Positions 49,540 to 61,985 of a stretch of 64,000 nt of DNA are shown here, in pieces. How positions within the stretch are numbered: position 1 is the first letter of the stretch; every line of letters begins with the position of its first letter. Both the position numbers and the translations under genes were made by a program. The notes under the pieces are model-generated. The model was not told where the DNA came from. It made no database searches and saw only the letters and a program-made list of their open reading frames with translations. This stretch comes from Luscinia megarhynchos (lineage: Eukaryota; Chordata; Aves; Passeriformes; Turdidae), in assembly GCA_034336665.1 (NCBI GenBank), contig JAPFBE010000002.1:39349406-39413405 (forward strand), given 5' to 3'.

Positions 49540-50115
49540 AGATCTGATTCCATGGTATTCAGGTGTGGCATAGGACACAGGGAAAATCAACTGCATGGTA
49601 TTGATGGCAGAGCAGTGGGAGAAAGTTTTTGCAGCTTTTGTTTGACCCTGGCCTGCAACACAGGCTGCAACACATCTGTCCCTCATCAGCAGGCGTGGAG
49701 CTGCTGTGGCTGCTCTGGGGCTGAGCTGGCCCTGAGCCCTTCAGGCAGGCCCTGGGGAAAATGGGGCATTTGAGAGGGGAGGCAGCCAAAGGACTCGGCA
49801 CCCACTTAAAATGCAAAGACCAGAAGGGAGGATGATGTGGTGTTCATCACTCCCAGGTGACCCTGCAGAAGAGCTGCTTGTTATCTCACAGCAGAGGGGC
49901 CTCAGGGGAGTACTGCACAAACCTCCAAAGGATGGGACTTTGTCACATTTCTGGCTGGAGTAGCCACGGGTTTGCTCCTGTGCATCAAGAGGCAAAGAAG
50001 GATGGAAACAGAGGGCTGGTAACCACCAGGGACCAGCCTCCTTCTCCTTCAGGAACAGCTTGTTGTCTCCCATTAAGGAGGATGCTGTCCATAGTGCTGC
50101 CTTTGGGGATTACAC
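49540..50115. other. GC-rich, CpG-poor block of unknown origin
   Basis: The most GC-rich several-hundred-base block in the window, with about four CpGs only. Overlapping frames of 73-110 codons exist on both strands, as expected where stop codons are rare, without recognisable domains. It is probably an old insertion or a lineage-specific unique block. I could not match it to CR1 or to an LTR. Confidence 0.35.
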
Positions 50116-52529
50116 ATATTCGTTGAAGTTTACCCAGCTAATTTAATCAGACACATATTGTCTCTGTGGAAAACAAGGACTGAGTTTTTGGGGGTTTGTT
50201 TAATTATTCTCTCACATGCTTTTGGGTATCCTTAAAATGTGTCACAGTAAATGATCAGATTTTTAAAGTGTTCTGCATATCCTCAGGTTAATGTCCAAGA
50301 CTATCTTTGAGGTAGTTGTGTTGTAGAAAGCAAGGTAAATTTTCACTCTCTTTTTCTGTTTAAAAAAATAAAATGCATCAGTTGGCTCTGAAAGAATTGA
50401 TTAACTGTTTCAAGAAAAATTATTTCCAATGGGGTTTTTTTTACATTTAATTTTTCAAATGTTTAAGTTTTTGGAGCCTTTTTAAAGCCTTCTCCTCAAT
50501 CAAATTTATTTTTTCTTTTTTCTTTTACACAAGAGCTGTGACTTGTCTCATCATAAGTAGAAATACCCTTGCTGGCCATAAACTATTCCTTAACTATGGG
50601 ATACTAAGGATCTGGCCTCTGAGAGGTTTTGGAAAGATTGAAACATTTGTATGAACAAACATTTTCTTTCTTAGCTTCTACTTTGCTTATTTGTCTAAGT
50701 ATTCTCCACGCATATCTGATAAGGAAAAGATTTTTTTTTTCCTACACTGAAATGGAACATTTAAGAAAGATAAGAGATAGAATTCTTAAGAAAGATAAAG
50801 TTGCTGCTTGATACATCAGACTTGATTGTGCTCCAAGCACAGGGTTATGATGAGAAGTGGAGAAGATGCAGTTGGCAGCAGCCCGTAGTGTCAGTATGCT
50901 CAGTGGTGGTAACCTCACAAGCCACAAGGAGCAGGTGGGGAGGAAAATGTTCACTGGCTTCTGAAAGCAGCTTGGTCTAAAGAAAAGAGAGGAGTTTGTT
51001 TTGAAATGCAGACTTACATGTGAAACTGATTGCAACTGAACACAACTAACATTATTCACATGAAATCATGTAGAAAACAGGTAGAAAAACTCATGGTAGA
51101 AGAGTCCATCTAGATTAGTTATATTCAAGGTTCATCCTTCCAGCTCAGGAAATCTTTGACTTCCAGATCTCAGAACCACTCAAAGTCCTTGGCTTGTTGG
51201 TTTCTACAAAAGCTGGAGGCTTTATAGTCTAACCTAAGAATGAATAGTTTGATTTTATTTGGACTGAATGGGTTCTATTCGTGACCTAGTATGAATATTC
51301 TTCTTAATGAAATGTTTATCAAACATTTCCCTATCTATCTCAGGTCAAAGGAAAATGGCTTCTGCTGACTTTTCTTTCTGCTATTTCAGGCCCTATTCTG
51401 CTGTTGCTCTCTTTCCTCTTATTAATATTTTTAAAATAAAATGCTTAATGTGTCTGGCCACCCTGAAATTTCCTGCCTATTAGACTAGCAGGGCATTCCT
51501 GGTCTGAGCAGAAGCAAAATTGCCCTTAAGGAATATCTCATTAGTTCTCACTCATCAAGTACATAGCAGTCTTCCTTATGAGTTTTTTTTGTTGTTGTTG
51601 TTTTTGCCAGATACTATGTAAGTAATAGCAAATGAAAAAACTGGGGAGGCATACATGGCAGTAAACTTTTTGTGGGGCAAGAGAAATTTCACTCATCCTT
51701 CCTTTACCACAGAAACCAAGGAAAGAAGACGTAGAGGACAGGCAAGCATTTGGAACAATCCCTAAATTGTGATTCCCACAGTTATGGTTTCCTTTGACTG
51801 TGTGCAAGCTTATTGAAAGGAAGTGAGAAATCCTCAATTCAAAATGAAAAATTCCATATAAGATATTATTTTGATGATTGGCAGAATGGAAGCAATAGGG
51901 GGAAAACTGAAAAAGAGAAAAAAAGTCCCCAAACCCAGGGCTGCGTGGTAAAATGACATTAAATTATATGAAGTTTATTTTGTTTGACACTTATTAATCT
52001 ACAGAAACTTGGCATGCTGATTCCCTAGGTTTTGACTTTGCAGTAACTCTGCTACTTGTTACCATGGCCAGCTACCAAAAATGAAAGAAAACCTAAACTA
52101 TAAATCAGTCTCACAACTACAGCACTTGGATAAACAGAAGGAAAATTAAGGGTAGGAAGTGTTTTTTCTTGTTCGTGCTGGTTAAATTGATTTATATCTG
52201 TCTGTCACTGGAACTATGTTTTAAAACTAATGATTGTGGCTTCACATAGAATAGTTGATATTCTGACCCACATCCTAGGGGCTTCCTTCAGTCCTTAGCA
52301 AACAGAAATAAAAATGACCCCAGGAGCTAGCAGCCTCCACTGAGGTGCTGAATCAATGACATCTTCTTTGTCCGATTCCCTTTTTTTAAAAAAACTCAAC
52401 AACAACCAAACAAAAAGCCCCAAATATTTGAAGGGTATTTTTCATTTGAGCTGGGAGTTTTTATTTGTTTATTTGTTTGGTTTTTAAAAACAATTATTGG
52501 GGGAAAACTCTTCTACTTCTTCCCCTTTT
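50116..52529. other. Non-coding stretch, nothing recognised
   Basis: Unique AT-rich sequence with (TTTR)n-like runs at 52457-52475 and C/A-rich patches near 52395-52420. Confidence 0.5.
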
Positions 52530-52920
52530 GAATGTTGCTGATGTACCAGGTTCTTTCCAAGCTCCAATAACAGGCCACTACAATATAACTGGCTGGGCTT
52601 GGCTGCCAATCTATAATGTTCTTGGCCATGATTAATCTGATAAATAATAAATATATCAATCTAGTCTTTTAGACAAGGACAAATTCTTACCAGCGGGGAG
52701 GCACGAGGCCTCTTTTACAGCTGCCTGTAGTGCTGGAATTAATTATTTAATGCTTAATTCTTCAGGAAATGAGAAAGTTTTGATTAATGTTGTCCAGTGT
52801 CATTTCTTGCTTGTTTGATATGTGTCAGATAATTTTTCCTCGGCAGTCGCTCTCAAGAAGCCAGAGGCTACTGTCACTGGGATCAGACACTGAATTTCTA
52901 GAGATTAATTGAAGTGAAAA
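52530..52920. promoter_or_regulatory. Candidate conserved non-coding element (G)
   Basis: Complex, repeat-free block with CpGs at cagcggg, gcacgagg, ctcggc and gtcgct. A homeodomain-rich centre has GAATTAA at 52736-52742 and TTAATTC at 52754-52760 as inverted arms around attatttaatgc. Upstream lie ccatgattaatctgataaat and atcaatcta words. No frame is open across it. The combination of retained CpGs and clustered ATTA cores suggests an enhancer. Confidence 0.45.
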
Positions 52921-53814
52921 TTTAGAGAAATGCACCATAAGTGCTTGCCCAAGATAACCTTTCACAGGCTAAATTTAGCTTCCTTTGGTAATGTTAGCCT
53001 CCTATTGCCCTAGTGTAAAACATTTATTTTTAATGCTGTGAAAAACCTATTTTGTTTCTTTGATTTTTTTCTCATTTTTTCTTAACTCCATGTATGTCTG
53101 CATGATTAAAATATTTAAGGCTTGATTTTTCTCCCATTTACCTCATTGTAGTTCTGCAGCTTCCATGGAAACCAATATAATGTTTGCAGAAGGGGAGGGG
53201 TAGCTAGAGTTGAGCCATAAAATTATAACTAGGTAAGTTGGTATCAGTAATACCTGAAGTTTGTGTTAGATCTAGCTCTCAGTCTGCATCCTAGAAGCTT
53301 GGGGTTTTTTTGCTATTTGTGCCAAGGTGACTCATCTAGCAATGTATTTAGTCTTGAAGGAAGACTCCTATCAAGACAGACAACCTGATACTGCTGTGAG
53401 TACTGTGAGCATAAGGCAAAGGGCTCCATGCAGGTTCTGGTGCTGGACATTCACATGGCTGTTTTCTCTGTACCTCTGCACACTCCAAAACACTTTTCTC
53501 TATACTGCTATTTTTCAGTGTTTATTTCCATTACTGTCTTTGCTAGTAAAGAAGGGCTATATTCCACCCTCAAGACTATTTTATTGCTCCTTAAAATCCT
53601 GCAAGTGCTTCTGTGTATTACATCCTTTCAGGATGAATTTGTTTAAATGCTATCAGGGTTTAGCAGACATTCCTCTGACAAAAAAAAAATAGCCCCATGC
53701 AGTGTTTATATTTCTCTAAAAGGTGACAATTTTGGGCTAAATTGGCTGGCACAGTGCACCCATGATGCATGTTTATGGCCCATCATCTAGTGCCAGTGAG
53801 AAAACACCCATCCC
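52921..53814. other. Non-coding stretch, nothing recognised
   Basis: Unique AT-rich sequence. The 121-codon frame at 53327-53692 has no domain and a composition typical of chance. Confidence 0.5.
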
Positions 53815-54325
53815 CTCTGCTCAGCATTTCCTGAGGCCACGCCTGCAGTGCTGTGCCCAGTTCTGGGCTCCACGAGCTAGAGAGATGTGGACATACTGGG
53901 GAGAGGTCAGCAAAAGGCCACTAAGATGATTAAGGGACTGAAGCATCTGTCATATGAGAGAGCTGGGACTGTTTAGCCAGGGAAATAGAAGGCTCAGGGC
54001 TCATCAGTGTGTACAAATGTCTGAAGCGAGGGTGCAAAGAGGATGGAGAGAGACTCTTTTCAGTGGTGCCCAGTGACAGAACAAGAGGTGATGGGTGCAA
54101 ACTGAAGCACAGCAGGCTGTGTGTGAATGCAAGGAAAGAGGTTTTTACTGTCTAGGTGGCCAAGCACTGGCACAGGTTGCCCAGGAAGCCTGTGAAATGT
54201 CCATCCTTGGAGATACTGGAAAATTTTCTGGGGAAACTGATTTTATGCGGCCCTGCTTGAGCAAGGAGGTTGGGTCAGCTGATTTCCAGAGGTCTCTTTC
54301 CACCTCATCCACGCTGAGAACCAAT
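53815..54325 (+). mobile_element. CR1 LINE 3' fragment (ORF2 C-terminus and start of 3' UTR)
   Basis: Near-continuous agreement with the 3' end of avian CR1. It starts with the 'tgaggccacgcctgcagtgc' block and continues through 'cagttctgggctcc' and 'aagatgattaagggactg'. Later blocks are 'gagggtgcaaagaggatgga', 'ctcttttcagtggtgcccag' and 'actggcacaggttgccc'. It ends in the 'ggccctgcttgagcaaggag' and 'tttccagaggtctctttcca' blocks. It corresponds to the C-terminal part of the reverse-transcriptase ORF and the junction to the 3' UTR. The reading frame is broken by several stops and indels, and the terminal octamer repeats are missing, so it is an inactive 5'-truncated copy. It is less diverged than the fragment at 15905. 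Confidence 0.92.
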
Positions 54326-55750
54326 CTGTGAACGATTTCTGTAACTGACTTCTTCCTAATTTATTACAGAAACATCTTTTTGGTATGATTTAAGAGTTTT
54401 CATTAGTGATCCTGGGGTTATTTCATGAACTCACTCATCCACCCAGGTGCTGCACCATTTAGATCTAAGGGCTAGGACAGAAGAGTGAAATATTTAAAAC
54501 ATGCCCATAAATAATCTACATGTTTTTTTCTAGATATGAAGAAGTATTGAACTGAAATATGTTGACCTAGGAACCTTCACAGCTTTTGGCCAAATGTGCA
54601 GAGCTCTTGTGTCTGACCTGGCAGGGAAAAGAAACAAATAAACTTTAGAATTTTAATACCTGTCTAGAAACAACAGAGGGTTTCAAACTGCATATTGTTA
54701 TTCCTTTTATTCCAGAAAGAATAACTGTTACAATAAAATTCTACCTTATGACTAAGAAAGTTTAAAATCTTACTGAATTTTGTTTCTTTTGTTTTAGTTT
54801 TGTTCTGAGTATCAGCTCTTTGAAGCCCTACAGGAATCAGGAATCTTAAATTTGTAGCTAGATTAAAAAGTAGGTGATGGAATTGTAAACACATGATTAA
54901 TTGCATAAGGTTTTGAAAAATACATTTGCTATTTCTTCCAATTATCACATGGGAATCATTCACATGTGCACATCCACACAGACACTTGTCCACATTGCAT
55001 ATAAACAATTTATATGGGGAGGGACCCTTTAAACAGAAATTTTCAACATGTGAGGGATATAAATAAATGGTTTCCCAAATATCTTAATACAGTTTGAACA
55101 TTTGAAATGCAGATAATGTCAGGAAATACTATCATGAAAACCTCTTCATTTTTCTGACTGGTTCTTTTCAAGGGAATCTGATTTTTTATTTCACTTGTCC
55201 AAGCAAAACAAAAAAAAAATTGGCTTGTGCTAATAAAAATATGAACATGAAAAACTACAAAAAGTTTAACTAATTCTTGAGTCACTAAAAAAAACCCAAA
55301 AAAACCCACCCTGAAACCTAACTAGCCTAAGCTAATGCAAGGCACAAGAAAAAGGTTTTACAATGTGTGAATGTAACTTCAAAAGTTGAATTTGTTTAGG
55401 GAATTTGTATTTTCTGCTTCTTTCTTCAGGAACCTATTTGCATTTTAAATAATTAAAGCATTAAAACTGAAAAATTTATAAATGAGAGCTGCGAAGAGAA
55501 TCCTGCTTGGCAGACAATAGAAAAGAAATTATTACCCTGCTAGGTTTGCTTTAATGTCATATCTGTCACTCTCCCCAAGGTAGGTTCATTACCATACCAA
55601 GTGCACCTCCTGCCACCACCTCCCCCATGCACACACTCTTTTTCTTCCACTCCCTGCCACTTAAGGACTCTGGATCTCTAGGGGACTTTGATCTCATTGT
55701 ACACACTAACCCAAACAGAACCTCTGCTGTTCTCAATAATTTTTTTCTTT
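54326..55750. other. Non-coding AT-rich stretch
   Basis: Unique AT-rich DNA. The 114-codon minus-strand frame at 54664-55008 is chance-compatible. Confidence 0.5.
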
Positions 55751-55796
55751 AAAAAAAGAAAAAGAAAAAAAAAAAGGGAGAGGGAGAGAGAGAAGC
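55751..55796. repeat. Polypurine tract
   Basis: An uninterrupted A/G run (A-rich, then GA-rich) directly precedes candidate element H and is followed by a G-rich patch at 55800-55813. Confidence 0.85.
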
Positions 55797-56060
55797 GTGT
55801 GGGGGGAGGGGAGTGAATTTGTGTGAAGAGTGACAGAACGCTTTGTCCAGCGCAGCTTTGGCTGGTTGTAACAAGCGTCAGGACATTAGACGCAACAAAA
55901 GCTGGATTGGCAGTATCATCAATCACAGCTCTGACAGTCGACTTCAGTTTGTTTGTTCCACTCTGCATAATAAGTGATTGGATCAGGTTTAATTAGATAT
56001 TGGGTAATCAATCATTGCCAACAAGGCAACCCAGCTTGGGATCTAGATGCTGCAAAGGGG
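55797..56060. promoter_or_regulatory. Candidate TALE/HOX-responsive regulatory element (H)
   Basis: Two MEIS-type TGACAG hexamers (55831-55836, 55932-55937) and two copies of the HOX-PBX octamer TGATTGAT on the minus strand (55918-55925, 56007-56014) fall within 185 bp. A taattagat homeodomain core and agtgattgga lie between them. Six CpGs sit in about 140 bp (aagcgt, aacgct, agcgca, agcgtc, gacgca, gtcgac). The block is repeat-free and non-coding. Each octamer is expected a few times per window by chance, so the support comes from clustering together with CpG retention. Confidence 0.5.
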
Positions 56061-57890
56061 GGGAAAAAAAGCAAATCTCATCCAGGGTGCATAAATACTC
56101 AAATGTATAAGCACATAGGGTGAAGCTTCAGAGGAAAGGTATAAAGATGTCTGCAAGATGGCACATAATAGAATCGTTCACATCTGTACTATACTTGTTA
56201 CCAGACATCTGCAGTTTGACATTTTACTTTCGCTGCATAATTACTTTTCAATATAATATAATATACTGACCTGAGGGAAAAAGACAAAGCAATTAAATTA
56301 TGCATAAGATCCTTTTCTCCCCAATCCTTACCAAAAAAGACAAAAAAGAGAGAAAAAGCAAGAATAGGAATTAGCATTCTTACTGCTATTTGAAGAGGAC
56401 AGAAAATTCTTCCTCCTGCCTGCTATCATGATGAGTCCCACTGCATAACTTGTTAAATCAGCTTACTCTGAATTGAGATTACATTAAATTATTTTTTCTA
56501 TCTTATTTTGCAATGTGTACCTATAGATTAAGGCCCACGCAATGAAATAAAAGGAGTGATGGATGGAGCAAATTAATCCCATTAAATTTAATTAATCCCA
56601 TAAATTGAAGGAAAAGTTGAAAAGAAATTCTTCTAGAAGACCCAAAGGGAAGTGTACCTGCAATTTTTATAAACGCATAATGCTGATATAAGTTAACACA
56701 GTATAAGATGTATCACTAATTAGCAAGGACTGCACTATCAGAGGCCATTTTAAAGTGCACCAGGCAGGTGGGAGCAATGTGGAGTCTGACTCTGGTGTGT
56801 TCTGTGTTCTGCTTAAAAATGCCCATTTTACTGGTGGACTCCTTGCATTCCTGTGAAATGTGTGGGGAGAACTCCACAAGAAAATATGTTCAGACAAGCT
56901 GCTGAGCTGGGAGAAGAGTCACTCCTACTCAGAAGCATCAGGAAATGCTGAAATTCAAGCTCCATGAAACTTCAGTGGGACCAGGACAAGCATCCTACAC
57001 ACTGGTATCTGCTGCTGTATATAGGTGTCTTTTAGGAATTTGGTGAGTCTGCAGCATAGAGTACAATGCTACAAGTACAGAGGTGGGTCAGGGATAAAAA
57101 TCACTGCACTGATAAGGACCAGGAAGGATTGCTGCCTTTGCCTACTACAAACTAGATGAAAGTTTCAGCTGAAAGTGGTTTAGGGGGTTTACTTTGTGGT
57201 TTATCTGATCTGGTATTTGTGCTCTGACGGATGAGCACTTTAAAGAAGTCTATGGCCTCAGTCAGGCAGGACACTGTGTTAGGTAAATGCTTCAGTATGA
57301 TCAGAAGAAACTGATAATACTGAAAGGACCTGTCTGCTTACAGGATGTACAGTAAATTCTGTCCTTTAGGCCTTTTAGCTGTAGCTGAGGGAGAAGTCCA
57401 CTGGGGGCTCATAACTAAGACCTCATGTAGCAAAGAGCCAGTTTTCATTCTTCCCACAGCTGTCACTGCCAAAGTCTTTGCTTTGCAGTAGAAGTGGAGA
57501 ACATGGCCAGACATGGTGTCCCATCTGTCTAAAATGTCTTAATTTGGAGAAAAGAATTCAAGTTTTCTGGATTAAAAAAACCCTGCAACCAAGAGTCGGC
57601 ATGTACAAGCAACCCTATTTGATTAAAGTATCTTTGATTTGTGGCCTGGAATTTGCAGATGTTTTCTGGTCAGTGTGGAAAAAGAATCTGAGATTCTGCA
57701 TCATGGTACCAGCTTTAAAGAGGAAGGAAAAGAAAAGGAAGAGGAAGGAAAAGAAATCCACGATAAAGATTTTCCTCTGCTCAGCTGTGATGTGCGACAT
57801 TGAACAATGTTTCATGTTTGACACACACTTTAACCTGACACCAGTATAGTGATAGTCTGAGTATTTTGTCCACTAGAGAAAGCTTTTATC
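56061..57890. other. Non-coding stretch, nothing recognised
   Basis: Unique sequence. The 123-codon frame at 57478-57849 includes an AAG/GAA-rich patch and no domain. Confidence 0.5.
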
Positions 57891-58110
57891 TTGATTTGTT
57901 GTGTTATGTATTGCACATTTTATGATGTATCTGGATCAGCTGCCATGGTTCCTAGACCTGGGAGTAGCCATCAAATTATCAGAGTCAGCCATCATGTCAT
58001 AAAGAGATAGTCTCCCCTGACTCCTCTTCAGACTCCTCAGCTGCGATCGGGGCTGGGCAGAGCTTTTCTCAGACACGCTGAATGACAAATTTATTTTCCT
58101 GCTGAGACTA
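57891..58110. promoter_or_regulatory. Weak candidate conserved element
   Basis: Repeat-free block with clustered CpGs (tgcgatcggg, acacgctg) and complex words such as gatcagctgccatgg, which contains an E-box-like CAGCTG. It is moderately distinct from its flanks. Confidence 0.25.
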
Positions 58111-59410
58111 GTGAGATTGGACTCCTCTGTAAAATTTACATTGTGACTTTCTAACCAAGCCCCCCTCTTATTCTGCTTCTTTTGATTCTCTTCAAACTCA
58201 CCAGGTTTGAAGCCAGAAGCAGTGGTGCTCCTAGTCTGCTCTGCTTTTATTGCTGGATGCTGTTATCTGATGGACCTGCTCCATACTGAACCCACAGGTT
58301 CCAGCAAACTAGGCAGCTTTGATTTGAAGATATGAAAAAATAGGGAGATAATTCTGGTCATTGAGTGACTGCTCACAGCAGTGTTTACAAAATCCTATAA
58401 CTGTTTTTATTTTTATGGCCTGTATTTTTATTTTCCTGCAAAAGAGGCAACAAAAAAAGTCTGAAATATGCCCTTGCCCTTTGTCAGAAAAAGGATCTGT
58501 ATATTTTTTAGGGCTGTAGTGTTTGTTGTCAGGTAGGACCCAACCCAGGTAGTTTTCAGGTAGCTGTAGCTTGTCCCCTGCTCTGGCACACCATCAGTTG
58601 TGTCGCTGTCAAGTCCAGAGTGTGTCTGACCTCCACTGTGACCAAAGCCTCTCAGCAGAACTGTCCAGCCACTGTGCCTACCCCACTGAGAGTGTGGTTT
58701 GTTAATTCCTGGCATGTTAGCCAGTTGGGGATGTGTACAGTACTACATCTATGTGAAACTTAAAAATTTATATCCTAAATACCTGATAATTTTCATGCAG
58801 TTACTTAATTGTAAGTAAAAAAAAAGTCTATTATTTATTTGAGTACTGATGTTCCTATTTCAGTCTGAATTCCAAATGTTGTTTAAATTCAGATGCTTAT
58901 TAATTAATTTGGCCTCAGCTGCCTAGTTATGTCAAAATATTAAAGCAGAATATTTCAGTATCTTTGAAACAAATGGGTTTTGTTTTTTTTCCTTAAACTT
59001 CTTGTGGGCTGGTGTACACAAACCAAGTTCTCATGTATGAGTAGTTTCTCATGACTGTTCATATAGAGAGCTACCTTTCCAAACCTGGAATTTATTTTCA
59101 GTGTTTTACACAACTTAGAAAAGTAGTAGTGATGAAGAAGAGTTTTGTTTACACTCTGCTTGGTAGTTCTGGAAATTTTTTACTATATCGTGACATGGAA
59201 TCACTTACCAAACTCTGTAAGAGCTGAAGACCCTGAGAATTTAGGCTGCAGATCCTTTGTCAGGCTGCAACTCAGCCTTCTGAGGAGTCAAATGGATGAG
59301 CAGGCACGAGACCTAGCAGAACTGGGTTGTAACCCATCTAATTCAAATCTTCTCTATGAAATGTTGTGCTGTCCCCAGTCTGAGATCAGTTGGTCAATGG
59401 GAAGCAGAGT
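58111..59410. other. Non-coding stretch, nothing recognised
   Basis: Unique sequence. On the minus strand an AATAAA lies at about 59094, roughly 330 bases past the stop of the open frame at 59426-59773. A 90-codon + frame at 59145-59417 has no domain. Confidence 0.45.
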
Positions 59411-59432
59411 CTTTTGAAGAGCTTTTCAAAAG
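59411..59432. repeat. 22-bp near-perfect palindrome
   Basis: CTTTTGAAGAGCTTTTCAAAAG pairs with itself at 20 of 22 positions. It lies across the stop codon of the minus-strand open frame below. Confidence 0.85.
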
Positions 59433-59773
59433 CTGGTTTTATTATCACCAGCATTGCCACTAGAGAAACAAGTAGTGTGCCATTTGTGTCCCAGGGCTCC
59501 AATAAAGACCAGTGACCCATTTTGCCAGGCTCGAGGCAGATCTGCTAGGGCACAGTCTGCCTCTTTCACAGCAACTTTGTTGTAGTTCATGTACAGTACC
59601 ACAGATAATTGGGTCTCTAATCCATCTGTTAACTGTTCAAGTTCACATGACTTCACTTTATTCAGAAATTCTGTGACAAAATAGTCTGTTAGCTCATCTT
59701 GGATTCCCTTTATTCCCTGACACTGTATAGAGAAGGCTTCTTTTTTCTCTTCTTGCTGTTCCACTGCAAGTAA
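59426..59773 (-). other. Unresolved minus-strand open frame, possible exon or retrocopy
   Basis: Open for about 115 codons on the minus strand, from a TGA just upstream to a TGA at 59426-59428. There is no initiating ATG in the first third; the nominal start is GTG at 59764. If real it would be an exon, and a gattacttgcag sequence at about 59766-59777 could serve as a 3' splice site just at its left edge. The translation is rich in Glu, Gln, Leu and Lys at the N-terminal end and lacks low-complexity runs. An AATAAA sits about 14 bases before the stop (about 59440) and another 330 bases after it. I recognise no family, and a frame of this length is expected a few times by chance in a window like this. 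Confidence 0.25.
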
Positions 59774-61562
59774 TCATACAGTATGTGAAAGGAGATCTGC
59801 CCACAAAGTCCTCTGATTCTTATTCCCTTTCCCTGAAAAGGAACTTTGCAGCTGTAAACTCAGAAATGGCATTTTCCTTGACATTTCTCTGGCAATATCT
59901 GCTTGGAAAGCTTGGGAAAAAAGCATTCATGCAAGGTTTCCTTGTAGCTGGCATTATTGTTTTACTGAAAGAGAGCAGAGATGAAACAGAGTGTGGACAA
60001 AACAGAGAGCGCTTGTTAGAAAACAAAACTTCAGTAGGGGAAAAATATTTTCATAATTCATTTGCTAATTAAGTGAAGCTAGAAGTTGTTTGCAATTGAT
60101 TTATAACATCTTTCCTTTCAGAGTGAAAATCAGCTTTCTGTCTATGGTGTCTCGAAGAAGATTTTGCCATGATCTTGTAAATAAAATAATGATAATTTCA
60201 CAGTATTTGAGAAACAAGTCATAGGGAGTGTTTGTTGTTTGTCAGATTTTTATGGCTCTGGCCTGGCTTTCTTCAGCAAAGACTTTTTTTGAGCATCATA
60301 TTTCAGTTTATTTTGCAGTGCAGTATTTGTGACCTCAGACATACTAGATTTTTGTGATCCCCTTAACTACCTTTTTTCTATTTGCATTTATATGTGTGTC
60401 GCTTATGTACAAATCCAGAAAAAAATAACCTGAGTATTGGCAGTGTGTACACTTCAAGAGATCCCCACTTTAAATATCTTCCCTCTGGGCCATATGGTTT
60501 AAAGATATCTCTGACTGTCCTCAGAGCTCATTTTCTTTAATCCTGGATTAGCCTTGTTGCCCTTCTTTACCTTTTCAAGTACTGCAAAGTCTTTCCTCCA
60601 CCCCACAACCTCCCCCCCAATGCAGTAAGGAGAAAAGAGCATAATACTCAAAATGATTTAAATTTTGACCAAAGCAATTCATAATCTCAGACTATCCTCC
60701 CTGGATTTCTAAACCTGCATAAAATTTCATTGGCCTATGCAGGAAAATTGTTTTTCTACAACATCTTGATATTTTTAGAAAGAAGATTACAATTGTGTCA
60801 GGGTCTTTAAGGTGTCTTCAGAAATCTCATCTGTATTGAATATTCTTGAATAAAAGAATGAACTCATGTCCACTGGCCAGGTAGACAAACAGTTGCATTT
60901 AATTCGTTGAAACAGACATTTATTAATTGTAATCAGTGCTCACATGTTGTAGAAGATGTAGGTGTAATGCTCAAAACCACTTGGGCATTTCCAAAGATGA
61001 TAGCAAAGCAAGGTCTCTAACAGCAGAACAAGTGCTACTTGTTTGGGATCAAGGAAAAAAATGCATAATTATGTACTAAAGGGACTTCAAATGGAAAAGC
61101 TGTGTTATATAATTCTTTGTCAATGTCTTATATATTAAATGGAATTTCTGAGTTTTTATATTCCCTTTTCTAATCTAGAATAGTAACGAGAAGATTAAAG
61201 ATTGCTTCCATAAATCCTACTTCTTACACTGACTTGAGAAATACCATTTAAAAAAACATTCATCTTCTCCAAGTGCAGAATTGCTGAATGACAGTCAAAT
61301 ATTAACAAGCAACACTTTCAAATTATGTGGCTCCAGCTTAATAACGAAGACCTTCAGATCATGAAAAATCACTGGCAAAACAGAAATTGCACTTTTTCAA
61401 AACCATCAAAATAACTTTGTCAGTCTGCAGCGATGGTGATGGCTTAAAGCTATTATTTTTTAATAGAAGATTGTAAACACCTGCCAGAATCCTTTGTATT
61501 GGTGGTTCCTTAGCAGTGAATGCTCTCTCAGAAACAACTATTATGCTCTTAAAAAAAGTAAG
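59774..61562. other. Non-coding AT-rich stretch
   Basis: Unique AT-rich sequence. The frame at 59785-60072 (+, 95 codons) has no domain. Confidence 0.5.
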
Positions 61563-61584
61563 AAAACAAACAAACAAACAAACA
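61563..61584. repeat. (AAAC)n microsatellite
   Basis: About five AAAC units. Confidence 0.85.
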
Positions 61585-61985
61585 ATTTGCTCTCCCTGAG
61601 AGCTAAAATAACTCTATTTAGAACAAATGGACCAGTCAAGGAAGAAAAAACACAAAACCAAAAATCAAATGCTCATATGTAACACACTGAACCTCTCTTC
61701 AAGTCTGCTGTTATCTCTGCGTATGAAAATACATTCAGTGTTTATAAATATTTTAATGTCTTGGCATGTTTACCCTGATTTTGGTAAGTATTACTCCATA
61801 AAATGAATGGTTTCCTTGCTAAGTCTTGCCTCTGTGCATTGGAACTTGCTGGACATGATTTTTGTGCTGCTGCAGAGGAGAGCAAGGCTCCAAGGTGCAG
61901 GTAAGGGGGCTGGAGAGATGTGAAAGGGAAGCTGGGTGAGATTTTGCACCCTTGCCACCAAACCAGCAGCCGGCATAGATGAGAC
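61585..61985. other. Non-coding stretch, nothing recognised
   Basis: Unique sequence leading into element I. Confidence 0.45.

Noticed and set aside
53327..53692. 121-codon plus-strand open frame
   Set aside because: Chance-compatible length and composition, no exon signals recognised.
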